This document shows, in pieces, positions 1-11,801 of a stretch of DNA of 64,000 bases. Under the pieces are notes generated by a model. The model was not told the origin of the DNA and did not search any database. It saw only the letters and a program-made list of their open reading frames with translations. The stretch is from contig NC_045129.1 in the NCBI RefSeq assembly GCF_007655135.1, positions 19,318,274-19,382,273 on the forward strand. Direction: 5' to 3'. The first letter of the stretch is position 1, and each line of letters starts with the position of its first letter. A program made the position numbers and the translations under genes. The DNA comes from Punica granatum. Taxonomy: Eukaryota; Streptophyta; Magnoliopsida; Myrtales; Lythraceae.

Positions 1-1
1 C

Positions 2-469
2 GACTCTACATCCACGGCCCCCGCAAGATTCCTACAGATTCGGGAGATCCACCGCCAACGGGACGCTAGCACCATACAGCGTTTGTACTTCCCCGAGCAC
101 CCCACCGACGAAGAGCGAGCATTTTCCGCCACATCAGCATACGTGGCTCAGTTCTATTCGCAGGGATCGGCATCGCCGCAACGGTCCCAGGCCACCCCGA
201 CTCCCCAAGCTGCACCTACCCCCGCTCACGAAGCCGAAAGCTCCACCCAAGCGGTTATGCGCGCAGAGCTACGGGCCATCAGGGAGGAATGAGATAGGCT
301 GCGTTGCGAGCTTGTTGACTCTCGCGCGGAGGTCGCGGACTACAGGGAGCTTCAGACGGAGTTGGCTCGAGCACGCGCTTGAGTTGAACATTTAGACAGG
401 GAGATGGCCCGTTTGAGCGCGAAGTTGGACCGAGTGCGTGCAAGGGCGCGCGAGATCTCCCACCCCTAG
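2..469 (+). pseudogene. Element E: ORF1 C-terminal fragment (Ogre-type extra ORF)
   Basis: This is the last ~155 codons of the protein encoded upstream of gag in Ogre-type elements. It matches the C-terminus of the intact ORF1 at 19375-20874, beginning in the DSTSTAP segment, passing FPEHPTDEERAFSA and ending in a charged heptad-like stretch expected to form a coiled coil. The reading frame opens at base 2, so the gene continues to the left of the window. It carries two in-frame TGA codons, at 290-292 (Arg codon CGA in the relative) and 380-382, before the natural TAG at 467-469. The function of ORF1 is not known; the N-terminal part resembles the DUF7745/plant-mobile-domain type proteins common in plant genomes. 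This copy is dead. Confidence 0.85.
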
Positions 470-782
470 GATTCGCGGACGTGCCCGTTTTTGCCCTCGC
501 TCGGACCTATGCCGCTCTCAACCGGCCACCGAGCGCAAAGGGATGCCGGCTTTACATTCATGTTCTTTTTTTTCGTGTGCTATGTTTTGTAAAACTATGG
601 AACTCCAATCTAATCAATGTAATGACATTAGCATTTTGAAAACTCATGCATCTCATACATCTTGTCATCTTATTTATTCCGTACTTGTCGTCCAAAATAT
701 CGACATTGTCCTTACACACTTTTGGAACTCTAGGTGATCGCAACTGGCGTCGCACCGTTACCCGACTCGTCAGCCTCTCAGG
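470..782 (+). other. Element E: ORF1-gag spacer
   Basis: Noncoding, partly A/T-rich stretch between the ORF1 stop and the gag start. The same spacer is found in A (19056-19374), in B (43677-43994) and, weakly, in C (about 51030-51200). Two splice-acceptor-like sites fall at its end: CTCTAG/GTGATC after 733 and CTCTCAG/GATGG after 781, one base before the gag ATG. Both positions are kept in A and B. Confidence 0.6.
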
Positions 783-1781
783 ATGGTGGAAGAGGATCGA
801 GTCGATATCTCCGAAGAAGTCAACCCACCGGTTTCGGCTCATTCTCAACCACCTCTGACGCACGCTCCGCTGCCTCCAACTCCTGCAGGCATACTCCCGG
901 CGTATTCGGGCGCCCCTCCGGCACATCTCCCGCCCCCGACGTCTTCAAGAGCGTCCCTTCCACGGGTCTCACAGACGTCATCCGCCTTCGACGACCAACC
1001 CGCATCACCGCACTCGAGGGCACGGTCAACCAATTGGCCGCAAGCATGGCCGCCGACATTGCGGAATTATTCGCCCTACTTAGGGGACCGAACCGCGCAT
1101 CTTCGAGCTCCACACCTCCACCGGGACAAGGGCCGATGGTCGACCGGACCCCTTGGGTTCCGCCAACCCAAGTCCCGGAGAACATTGATGCTCCCGCACC
1201 GCCAACGCTGCACACATCCACGGTTCACCCTTTCACCAGCCCATTTCCACCACCGCCGGCCCCCACGGCCGTCCCTCTTCCACCGGCGACCTTCCTGTCC
1301 TCGGAGCATGCCCCGTCCGCACCTCCACCCATCTCCATACCGGCCCCATCCGCGGTCTATGCCGTGCCTTCGCCGATGGTTTTCCCGGCGTCCTGTGCAC
1401 TTGCTCTGACTCATCTCCAAACCGCGGAGCTTCCTCCCTACCCGTCTCTACAACCCCAGGTCGGCCTCTCTTACCAGGCACCGCCCCCTATAAACACTAC
1501 CTTCCATGAACCAGGCACGCCGACTCATGCGGCCTAGTTCGCCTCACCAACGCACTTCTTCCCCGAGGCTGACGTCGAACAAGAACGTAGATTGAAGCGA
1601 ATGGAGGAGACGATACGAGCCCTACAAGCGAGTGATGCTCGACCCGATGCGCACTACGGCGACTGTAGCCTATTCCCGGGCATGCGGTTGCCCCCGAAGT
1701 TCAAGATCCCAGAGTTCAAGACCTACGAGGGCACGACGGATCCACGCCACCACCTCCACCATTACCGGGGGAAAATGCTAC
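783..1781 (+). pseudogene. Element E: gag N-terminal part, interrupted by LTR D
   Basis: This is the proline-rich N-terminal half of gag and the start of the capsid-like domain. It starts at the ATG at 783 (MVEEDRVDISEEVN, compare MAEGDHVDVSEEVN in A). A frameshift near 985-1000 moves the homology into the frame that reads ALEGTVNQLAAS. A TAG at 1535-1537 replaces a Gln codon (QFASPTHFF in A), a C-to-T change at CAG. The frame then runs through RMEETIRALQ and KTYEGTTDPRHHL and stops being gag at GKML, where LTR D begins at 1782. The remaining gag and pol of E are not in the window and should lie past its right end. The product would be the structural protein of virus-like particles; this copy cannot make it. 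Confidence 0.9.
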
Positions 1782-4700
1782 TGTCAGCACCCCATTTTGG
1801 CCCACCGGCTTCCTACACGAGAATCCCCGATCAAAGCCCGGGTTACTATTCATCTCCTGGCAATCAGAGGCGAACATGCGGGCACAGAGTCATAAACCAC
1901 AGAAGAAGAGCTGGGTCCATTAGAAAAGCCGAAGAGAGCAGTCGGAAGAACTTATAGACAAAGAACCTCGAAAACAACGGAGCTGGCACTGTGGCACTAT
2001 TCATCATCGAGTCACCGAAGCACCGAAAGGTGCCCAATATGGGGCTCCAAAAATCCCTCTCAGTGCCAAAGTGACCAACAACACGTCCGGGGGCATTTCT
2101 AGGGCCTGCCACATGAGCAGGGACGCCCCAATCCCTCACGGACGCCTTTTCTGACAGAGCTCCCGGGGCCCGCTTCACTGACAAGCGGACGGCCCCTCAA
2201 AATGGGCCTACAGGCACCCAGGGACCAGCAGGGTTGGGGAACAAGCTTCAGATAACCTTCCGTAGTTCGGCTCGGTTTCCCGAGGGACGTTTCAGTGGTC
2301 ATGAACGTCTCCCGACGAGCCTCCGGGGCACGTCCACGAAGAAAAGAGATCACAACGATCCCCGAGCACCTCACAACGAGCCCCGAGCACCTCAAGACAT
2401 TCAGGGACCACTGAGAAAACCCCGGTCAAAGCCCCTAGGTCTTCCCGGGCCAACGGTCTTCGGCCGAGGGCGACGAGCCAACGATCCCCCACAGGGCATA
2501 AGGGCCACCGAAACGAATGTCAGGATGCGCAAAGAGCAATCGGGGACCGAGGGACACTAAACTCCGCTCCGAACGTCCAAACAGGGCAAAACCGACTCTC
2601 GAGGCGCCGAGTCGCCCGAACGTCCGTTCACACGACGCATGGCGATATTAGGCTCATTCAAATCCTCGTCGTTCAAGCATTCCAAATCTTCAAATTAATT
2701 GGACATCGGAGGTCGAATGCGAACTCAATCAAGTTTCAAGCATTTTCCGGCTTTTCTCTCAATCGAATGGGACCCACAGCTCAGCCAAGCCAAGCCATCA
2801 AGCCGCGGCTCAACCCCAAGCCACGGCTCAACCCTCGGCTCCGACATGACAGCCCCAAGCCGCGGCTAATTCCCTTGGCCGGCGGCTCACCCGGCGGCTC
2901 CAAGCCCCCCATCCACAAATTTGAATTTTCCCTCACATCTTTCACTTCCTATCACATCCTATCACACCCATCACTCTTTCATTTCCTTTCCCCACACTCT
3001 ACATGACACTTTCCCCTCCCTAACCCCCATTAAAAATTCGGCAGCCCACATTTAGCTCCCTTAACCACACTTAGCTTGCCCTAATTGTTCCATTAAGCCC
3101 CTCTTTATAAGCCCTTGCACCATTAGACTTAATCACTACTTCATTCTCACTCTCTCTCAAGCCAATCTCTCTCAAGAATCCTCTCAAACTCCAGCCCTCC
3201 CCTCCAATTCGTCCAGCCCTTGCCAAGGCCAAAACCGGCCGAAACCGCAGGAAAACCACCCGGTATTCCGGTAACCACTTGACCCGACTTAAGCCAAAAA
3301 TCATCAAACTTCCTAGCCCACATATTTCCCACCCCCTAAGTCCATTTCCGGGCTTAGATTTTCGATTTGAGGTCCCCAACACCCCGTTCCAACCGTAAAC
3401 ACAATCGGGTCCCGAGACCCCTAGCCGCGTGTACCGGAGCCCTCCACGCGTGCCATTTCCTCCCACGACTTCGGCGAGTCGTGCCATCGCGTTCAAAGGG
3501 TTCCTCACAACCCTCACCCTCCCCCGTGAAGAGGTGGTCACGGTCCGAGGGCCGACTAACCGTGCACAACCATCATTCACTCGTTTCTCTCTTATCGGGT
3601 CCACTGATTTTTTACCGGGTTTTATCTCACCGTTTCGAACTTGTTCAGGACTTGGCACGCTCGGGACCACCCACGATCGTCTAGATCTGTCCCTTAGGAG
3701 TCCAACGAGACCAACCTCGCATCGTGCCGTGGCCGGAGCTCGCGTGCCGACCCGTTCTCCCGAGACTGCCGCGGCTGTGCGTCCATCCGGGTCACCCACC
3801 CGTAGCCTTCAAGCCGAGTCTTGCGACTCCCACGGCCGCTTCCCCGACTCTTTTCCTCGTGTATCGAGGCTAGGTAACATTCTCCTACGACTTAGAGAAG
3901 CTAGGGCCCTCGTCATTCGCTTGTATGAGACGTTAATATAGTTCAAGATCCGGAATGCATGAAAGTCTTTATTTTTCCTCCGGATTCGTGTTTCCCATGC
4001 ATTTTCATGCAACATGCATCCATAATACCCGTTCGTGTGACCATGTCATGTTTGTATGATGCAAGAACTTGCGTGCTATGATGGGAAATGGCTCGGATCC
4101 GGACGGGAGAGGCCCTCTTAGCCACAGTTGAGCCACGGGATTCACGGCCTAGCCTCTAAGGAGAGACCCGTGAGCTCCCTTGGCTTGTCCGGGGCTAGGA
4201 TGATCTCTCCTCTCCCGAATCGAGTCGATTCCTACGTCCCTTTACCGTTAATCACACGTAGTATGTTAGCATGACGAGAAACGATCCAAATCGGGGTCGA
4301 AGAAGTCCTCCCGACCCTTGTGAGTCATGGAAGCTCACGGCCACCCTTGGAGGAATGTGGCCGAAAGCCTCCTTGGACCACACGGGTTCGTGAGGCTTTC
4401 TTCCGCCATGAGACGGGTCGATTCCCGTGTATTATCCTTTTCATTACTAGTTGAAATGATATCGTGTTGTTGCTTTCATTTGAACTCTTTATTCGTGCGT
4501 GTTTGGCATGATTTCATATCGTTGTGACCATGGCTAAAACGTGACTAAACGGAGGGAATCATGCGGGATCTAGGGAGAAGAGCCTTAGGAGGGTTCGGCC
4601 ATGCCAAGAAACCCACGGCCATCCCCTTTGCAATAGGGGCTGTGAGGTTCCTTGGTGTGCCCGAAGCCTTCGGGCTCTCCTTTCCTCGAGGCCACATGAT

Positions 4701-4817
4701 TCCCGCACACCCCTCGTAATTCCACCATGAAATTAGCTAAAATTAAACCGTAATCGTAACATTGTATAATAAATGTCGAATAATTTCACAAAGGGGAAAA
4801 CGGGACGAATCATTCGG
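1782..4817 (+). repeat. LTR D (plus strand), 5' portion, cut by element A
   Basis: It starts with TGTCAGCACCCC, the LTR start shared by S and C, directly inside the gag codons of E. There is no purine tract upstream, so it is the left end of an inserted element or solo LTR rather than the 3' LTR of E. It follows the LTR consensus through the promoter region and CATTCGG at 4811-4817, where homology to S stops and element A begins. The left target flank is GCTAC (1777-1781); its partner copy is not visible. Open frames inside it (for example 2234-2560 and 3429-3941) have no conserved counterpart pattern and are not genes. Confidence 0.85.
3106..3111 (+). promoter_or_regulatory. Putative TATA box of LTR D
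   Basis: TATAAG at 1324 bp from the LTR start, followed by a pyrimidine-rich stretch. The same hexamer lies 1328-1329 bp from the LTR start in the LTRs of A, B and both LTRs of C, which is the main support for it being the promoter. Confidence 0.55.
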
Positions 4818-4823
4818 GGCACG

Positions 4824-7800
4824 CATGCGCACCCGAATTTAATCTCGTCGGGGCACGCATGCGCGCGCCTAAGCAAACGCGGCTTGGGAGTGTCCACCTT
4901 CCCGGGGACGCGCGACGGACGCACGTGAGAAGGAGTCGCCACTTGCCATTTTACGACCCGAAGATCGAGGGCCGGCAAGTTATCCGGGTCTAGGGGTACG
5001 GGGTACACCTAAATGCTAAAGCAATGGTCGTACGGAACCGGAAATTCCGAATTCGGGGGTTCTATTACGTGCGGGCCTATATCCCGCACGCCTTCTCGGT
5101 ACTCTAACTTGCTAGGCTTGCCGTTTTGTTTATTTACCGCGTGATTTAGAGTTGCGCTCGACTCACCCGTTTTGACACCGTAAATTCGATGAATTGATCA
5201 AGTCGGGCTAAGAGTCCGAAAGATGAGTATGTTCGTGTGTCGAGGAATCGGTTCACTATCTTAGAGTTACAGTTCATTGAACCGTGATGGTCGATTCCCT
5301 GCGCGAACCGAGACCGCGATTATTCGAGCTTACTCATCTCTTGGTGACGATAGACCGACTTAATCGACTCGACACTCGGACCTCTTGCTCACCGATCGGG
5401 GATCCTTACAAGTAGATGAATGTACAAATGAAATCCTCGCGATGTTCTCTCGAATAATTACAAAGTGCAACTGAATAAGTAAATGGATCCCGATCGGCTT
5501 GCATTGGGCCAATATTCCGCTCCGGCTCACCGTGTGTTTTGAATGACAGATAAACAAATTAAGGCAACGCGGGCTCAAAGAGCCGGGGGTCGGGTCCAAT
5601 CGAGCCGACGGTTTGCAGGAGAACCGATTAGTTCCCACTGTAACCGTTGGACCGATCGAGCTCCCGGGTGATATCTAAACACGTTTCACGCATTCAATCC
5701 AAATTGCCTTCCACATAGGCCATATTTGGAGTGTGATGGTGACTCGAGGCTAGATCCCATTCCGCACTCGGGTTGCGCGCGCTCGATGAATTAAGAGGCG
5801 TTGGACCTCGTGTTCGGTGATTTGGGGCGTTGGACCCCGTGCAACACGTAACCTATGGGTTCGGGCCCGAGCCGCAATAAATCATCAAAAGCAAGAATAA
5901 AACAGAAGAAAACTGATATAACTGACACAATACAGAAAGCAACTGACGACAACTGATAAGTGTCAGTGAATACAAACGAATTGAGTATTAGGCCGAATGT
6001 ATGTGATTTAATCAGTTTATTAACCGGGGTTGATTAGCAAACAGTGCATCTATCCTAGGCAAGCATAAGTGGTGGATTGGAATGGGGTTCTAAGCCGATT
6101 ACATGTGTGTGTTCGTTTTATGACTCTCATTCAGTTAAGTGTCATTGCGGTTTCACCGAATTAGCCAAACTCGTGTTTTGACTCTAGATTGGAATCTATC
6201 ATTCCGCTTATCCATTATCTAGTGTTTGATTAGGCCGAATGTATGATTAGTCCGGTTCTTTGTATTTTGTAACTGAAATGAAATGCCCCCCCACCGAATC
6301 TACGATAGGAAGATAGAAACACCGAAAGTGGACGGAATGGGCCGTGCGAATGAGACTCGTACCCGAACGGGTAGCCCTTTTCCGTCCATAGATCGAGGCG
6401 TTTCCGACTCCCTAGCGCCTAGGGTATCGGTGAATCACGGAGTGACAATTATGCCCTTGGACAATAAAATTGCAATGTTCGTGTACAAATTGGAGATCGC
6501 GTCACACGAAGGAGTCTAAGAAGGACTCTCGTGCCCCGACTCGGGTCGCCTCAAATTGGGCCCGGACTCGAGTCGTGGCACGTGAGTACTCCCTAGGCAT
6601 CAACTCTATTCGTGTTACACGACTCGGTATTTTGAAATTGTGAATTTTTAATAGAGAAGGGCATTCTCGTCGTTCCGTGAATCATCGATGCGTTTACAAA
6701 TTAATAACCAATTTACCCAATTATTTAGTCCGAATGATTTAATTAGCCGAGTAGCACGTCCCGTTTATCCCATTTGTGAAATTATTCAATGTTTGTGGCT
6801 CCTTGTTACGGTTATCATTGGTTTAATGAATAATGGTCCGAAATCCATTCGCCTATTATGAGATTAACACACGTCTAGCGACGGAACACGGATACGAATA
6901 CACTCAATTCCAAGGATCGAACGCGAGACGGCGGAGGAGACCGCCCTAGACCCGGGAGGGGTCGAGGAGCACTCGGCCCTTTTCCGAGGGATGGGGCTGA
7001 GAGACCTCCTTGACCCGCCTTGGGTCACGGATGGTATCCCACGTCGGTTCGGGCCATTCCTTGCATGCATAATACATCAAGCACGTTAATACATGTTTTG
7101 CTCATCTCGATATCACCGTGACCATAATCACATAAAGTCATGCAAATACGTACGAACGAGATATTTAAACGGAAAACAACAAAGGCGGCATTGACTCAAA
7201 TGATAACGAAATGAATGAAACATGGGAATCGATCCGTCTCGAGGCGGGAGAAGGCTTTCCGGACCCGTGTGGTCCACGGAAGCCCTCGGCCACACTCCAT
7301 CAAGGAGGACCGTGGGCTTTCATGGCTCACACGAGTCGGGAGAGCTTCTTCGACCCCGATTCGGAACATTTCCCGTCATGTTAATATGACACGTGCGATT
7401 GACGGTAAAGAGCATGGGAATCGACTCGATTCGGGAAAAGAGAGGCCTCCATGACCCCGTATAGGCCAAGGGAGCTCACGGGTCTCTCCATAGAGACTAG
7501 ATCGTGAGTCCCATGGCTCAACCCGCGGCCAAGGGAGTCTCTCCCTTTCGGAATCGAACCGTTTCCCTTCGTCTAATCACCCCTTAGTCGAGATTAGTGA
7601 CTTCTCGCACCTAGAGACGGCTTGATCCGGGAAGAGGAGAGGGTCATGGACCCTAGGGGGCCGAAGAGACTCACGGCTTTCCTCCATGAGGTTCGGCCGA
7701 GAGACTCTAGGGCCTCCTCGAGTCTATGTCGATCTCCTCTTCTTAGATCCGACCCTCCTATCATAATGCATGCACATTAACACGATATATGGACGTGCAT

Positions 7801-10059
7801 AATAGAGGAAACGTGTATGTGACGATGCATGGCGTGCATGAGAGCATAGATCCGGAAGAAAAAAAACAAGCTTTCATGCATACGGGTCTTTAGGACGTGC
7901 GGACACCTCATACAAGCAAAGATCAGAGGTCCTAGCTTCTCTAAGTTGTAGATGCAGGTTACCTAGCCCCGTTGCAAGAGGAAAAGAGTCGGGGACGTGG
8001 CCGTTGGAGTCGCAAGACTCGGCTAGAAGGCCACGGGTGGTTGACCCGGATGTTGGCAGCCGCGGCAGTCCGTGGAAAATGGGTCGGCACGCGAGCTCCG
8101 GGCACGGCACGGTGCAAGGCCAGGTTCGTTGGACTCCTAAGAGACGGATCTACACGACCATGGGCAGACCCGAGCGTGCCAAGGCCTGAACAAACCCGAA
8201 AATGTGAGAGAAAACTCGGTAAAAATGAGGAAAACCCAGTTAGAGAGAAACGGGTGAATGGTGGTTGTGCACGGTTGATCGGCCCTCGGACCGTGACCAC
8301 CTCTTTACGGGGGAGAGTGAGGGTTGTGAGGAACCCTTTGAACGTGATGGCACGACTCGCCGAAGTCGTGGGAAGAAATGGCACGTGGCTTGCTCGGTGT
8401 GCGCGGCTAGGGAAGTCTCGGGACCCGAAAGTTCTCACGGCTGGAACGGGGTGTTGGAGGCCTCAAATCGAAAATCTAAGCCCCGAAATGGACTTAGGGG
8501 GTGGGAAATATGTAGGCTAGGAAGTTTGATGATTTTTGGCTTAAGTCGGGTCGGGTGGTTACTGGAATACCGGGTGGTTTTCCGGCGATTTTAGCCGGTT
8601 TTGGCCTTGGCACGGGCTGAACGAAAGTGAGGGAGAGGGCTGGAGCTTGAGAGGTTTTTGGAGAGAGATTGGCTTGAGAGAGAAGGAGAATGGAGAGGTG
8701 ATTAAGTCTAATGATCAATGGGAACTTATAGGATGTGCTAATGGCTTGATTAAGATGAGCTAAGTGTAGTTAAGGGGAGCTTATAGGGGCTGCCGAAATT
8801 CCCAATGGGATTAGGGAGGGGAATGTGTCACATAGTGTGTAGGGGAAGCAAGAGGGGTGATGGGTGTGATGGATGGATGGAGGGAGGTGATGGATGTGAG
8901 GGAAATTCAAAATGTGTGGTGGAGGGAGTGTTTTGGGAGGTGGAGCCGCCGGCCATAGAGGGGGAAGCCGCGGCTTGGGGCTGTCCAATCGGAGCCGTGG
9001 CTGATTGTGGGCGAGCCGTGGCTTGGGGTTGAGCCGCGGCTTGATGGCTCGGCTTGGCTGAGCTATGGGTCCCATTTGATTGAGAGAAAAGCCGGAAAAT
9101 GCTTGAGACTTGATTGAGCGCGCGTCCGATCTCCGATGTCCAATTAATTTATGGATTTGGAATGCTTGAATGACGAGGATTTGAATGAGCCTAATATCGC
9201 CATGCGTCGTGTAGACGAACGTTCGGGCGACTCGGCGCCTCGGGAGTCGGTTTTGCCCTGTTCGAACGTTCGGAGTGGAGTTTAGCGTCCCTTGACCCTC
9301 GATTGATCTTTGTGCATTCTTGCATTCGTTTTGGCGATCCTTTTGCCCCGTGGGTGATCGTTGGCTCGTCGTCCTCGGTCGGGGACCGTTGGCCCGGGAA
9401 GACCTAGGGACTCTGACCGGGATTTTCTCAGTGTGCCCTGAATGCCTTGAGATGCTTGGGGATTATTGTGAGGTGCTCAGAGATCGCTGTGGTCTCTGCT
9501 TTCCGTGGAAATGCCCGAAGGCTCGCCGGGAGGCATTCGTGACCACTGAAACGTACTTCGGGAGACCGAGCCGAGTTCTGGAAGGTTGTCTGAAGCTTGT
9601 TCCCCGGCCCTGGTGGTCCCTGGGTGCCTGTAGGCCCGTTTTGAGGGGCCGTTTGCTTGCCAGTGGAGCGAACCCCGGGAGCTCTGTCAGAAAAGGCGTC
9701 CGTGGGGGATCGGGGTGTCCCGGCTTAAGCAGGATGTCCCGGAAATGCCCCCGAACGTGTCATTGGTCATTTTGGCACTGAGAGGGATTTTTAGAGCCCT
9801 ATATTGGGCACCTTTTGGTGCTTCGGTGACTCAGTGATGAATAGTACCATAGTGCCAGCTCTGCCGTTTTCGGGGTTCTTTGTCCGTTCGTTCTTCCGAT
9901 GGCTTTCCTTTGCTTTTCTTAGTGACCCAGCTCTTCTCTCATTGTTCATGACTCCGTGCCCGCCTATTTGCCTCTGATTGCCGGGTCATGAATAGTAACC
10001 CAGGCTTTGATCGGGGATTCTCGTGTGGGAAGTCGGTGGGCCAAAATGGGGTGCTGATA
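4824..10059 (-). repeat. Element A 3' LTR
   Basis: About 5.24 kb. The end next to the purine tract reads TGCTGATA on the plus strand where other copies read TGCTGACA, so the LTR's initial TG has mutated to TA. The outer end reads CATGCGCACCC where other LTRs read TGTGCGCACCC. The segment matches the 5' LTR pieces at 21488-22678 and 27237-28624. It contains the TATA box (8725-8730), a polyadenylation-like AATAAA motif near the U5 end, and the conserved U5 with CGCGCGCCTAAGC. All open frames in it are chance frames. Confidence 0.9.
8725..8730 (-). promoter_or_regulatory. Putative TATA box of A 3' LTR
   Basis: Minus-strand TATAAG, 1329 bp from the LTR start at 10059, at the same offset as in B and C. 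Confidence 0.5.
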
Positions 10060-10075
10060 GCTTGCCCCTCTTTGG
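10060..10075 (-). other. Element A polypurine tract
   Basis: Minus strand CCAAAGAGGGGCAAGC directly abuts the 3' LTR. Identical tracts abut the 3' LTRs of B (33669-33684) and C (57601-57616). It would prime second-strand synthesis. Confidence 0.85.
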
Positions 10076-10204
10076 TTGCATGCTCGGTTAGAGGGTGTAG
10101 CCAAAGATCATAACAAGCATCCCCTTTTTGGTCCCGGCGACCGCTCCGTTATAGCTTCACCGTGGCTGCTCGCGGCCTGCTTGGATGTATTGGGATATTG
10201 CGGG

Positions 10205-10775
10205 AAATTAAGACCGGGACGGACCCGCAAGAAGCCGGGATAGACCCAAGAGAAAATAGGATGAATCTGAAAGAAACCAGGGTGGACCTGAACAAGAATT
10301 TAAAAGCCGGGATGGACCCGAGACAGGGATTTAAAAGCCGGGGTGGACCCGAAACAGGAATTTAAAAGCCGGGATGGACCCGAGACAGGAATTTAAAAGC
10401 CGGGATAGACCCGAGGGGCCAGGATAGACCTGAACAGAAAATTAAAAGCCGGGATGGACCCGAGGGGCCAGGATAGACCTGAACTGGAATTTAAAAGCCG
10501 GGATGGACCCGAGGGGCCAGGATAGACCTGAACTGGAATTTAAAAGCCGGGATGGACCCGAGGGGCCAGGATAGACCTGAACTGGAATTTAAAAGCCGGG
10601 ATGGACCCGAGGGGCCAGGATAGACCTGAACTGGAATTTAAAAGCCGGGATGCACTTGAGGGACCAGGATAGACCTGATTTGGAATTTAAAAGCCGGGAT
10701 GGACCCGAGGGGCCAGGATAGACCTGAACTGGAATTTAAAAGCTGGGATGGACCCGAGACGGGAATTTGAAATTT
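10205..10775 (-). repeat. Element A 3'-UTR tandem array (31- and 49-bp units)
   Basis: AAAAGCCGGGAT recurs at 10395, 10444, 10493, 10542, 10591, 10640 and 10689, an exact 49-bp spacing. Shorter 31-bp units, lacking the GGGGCCAGGATAGACCTGAA segment, lie at about 10301-10394. The array sits between the integrase gene and the purine tract, the same place where B and C have unrelated arrays. The unit has no similarity to the 43-bp unit of B. Confidence 0.92.
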
Positions 10776-11801
10776 GGAATTTGTGCCGAGCGCTGTGTGA
10801 TACGGCTTGCTTGGCGTTTGGATGCGGATTGCTCTGTGCGTGGCGACTAATGATGACCTCTTAACACTTGTCCTTTTCTGAACATCATTGGTTGGGGTGG
10901 TGCGGTGCATCCCTCGACGATTTCCAAGTCTTCGAGAACACAGTTCGCCACGTGAGGGAGACGCGAGTCCGTCGGCGGGGAGCGTCCCCTGGGGTTCCTG
11001 ATCACACCTGTACAGGGAAAAGAGAAGCCTACAAAGGATGTCAGTCGCGTGAAATCGTCTAGACTACGACGCGTAAAGGAATCTATGTAAAGATGTGTTG
11101 GGGCATGATATTGGTGGCCATTTGGAGGGCGGTCGCGTCCCTATTGAAGAATACCTTTTCTGAGACGGATAACCCATAGAATTATGTGCATAAAGGTAAT
11201 GGGAGGGATCTTCTGGGATCCTCCAAATCAAGGATACGTCGATTTGATCCCGCCCCAAGGCGAGTCTCGAGCCTGGAGAGTCGAAGAGAGTTTGCTTCTG
11301 TAGAAGAGTGTCGAACCACTACTCGGCGTAGCTTCACAGGGAAAGTGTCGCTGTTCTTTCGTGGTCGAGCCGACATTGTCCTCTAACTTTTGCCTAGGCC
11401 GCAAAATGCATGATGACCTAGCGGGGTGTTTTATTTGATCTTTCCCACATAAATGCTCACCTTTTGCTGCGGTTCCCGCGTTCGGGTGAGACCGCACCCC
11501 TCCGGTCCTCTAACTTTTGCCTAGGCCGCCTCGAAGAGGTTTTCGCCCTAGCGAGGAAATGACTTATGCTCTCCTTTTGCCGCGACTCCCCTTTGCGGGA
11601 TTTTAAGTCGTGCCACTCGTTCCCTAGCTTTTGCCTAGGCCGCCTCAAAGAGGTTTTCGACCTAGCGGGAAAGTTTATTTTTTTCTCTCAGGAAAGCCCA
11701 ATATTGGACAAATGGTGGGAGTTGATGTTCGTTTACAGAAACAGAAATGTCTTACGATAGGAACGGGCACGGAACCCGGTGGACAAAGAATATACAGGCG
11801 T
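10776..11801 (-). other. Element A 3' untranslated region
   Basis: Noncoding. It holds three copies of a CTAGG...CCTAG stem-loop module (11393-11421, 11520-11551, 11634-11665). The rest (10776-11390) is collinear with B 35520-36000 and shows no reading frame conserved between the copies. Confidence 0.75.
11393..11665 (-). repeat. Element A stem-loop module, three copies
   Basis: TTTTGCCTAGGCCGC (plus strand) occurs three times about 115-125 bp apart, each followed by a CCTAG or CCCTAG that closes an inverted repeat. In the third copy the sense strand has an outer stem of CTAGGTCG with CGGCCTAG (one G-U pair) and an inner stem of CCTC with GAGG. B carries the same three modules at 36010-36284, and C one at 54475-54504. 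Confidence 0.7.

Noticed and set aside
2234..3941. Several frames of 100-240 codons in LTR D and their counterparts in other LTRs
   Set aside because: The frames are not kept between LTR copies, occur on both strands and overlap promoter and leader sequence.
9320..9781. 153-codon plus-strand frame, with relatives at 45072-45608 and 57847-58383
   Set aside because: It is antisense to the U3 start of the LTR and appears wherever that LTR segment is present; no domain recognised.
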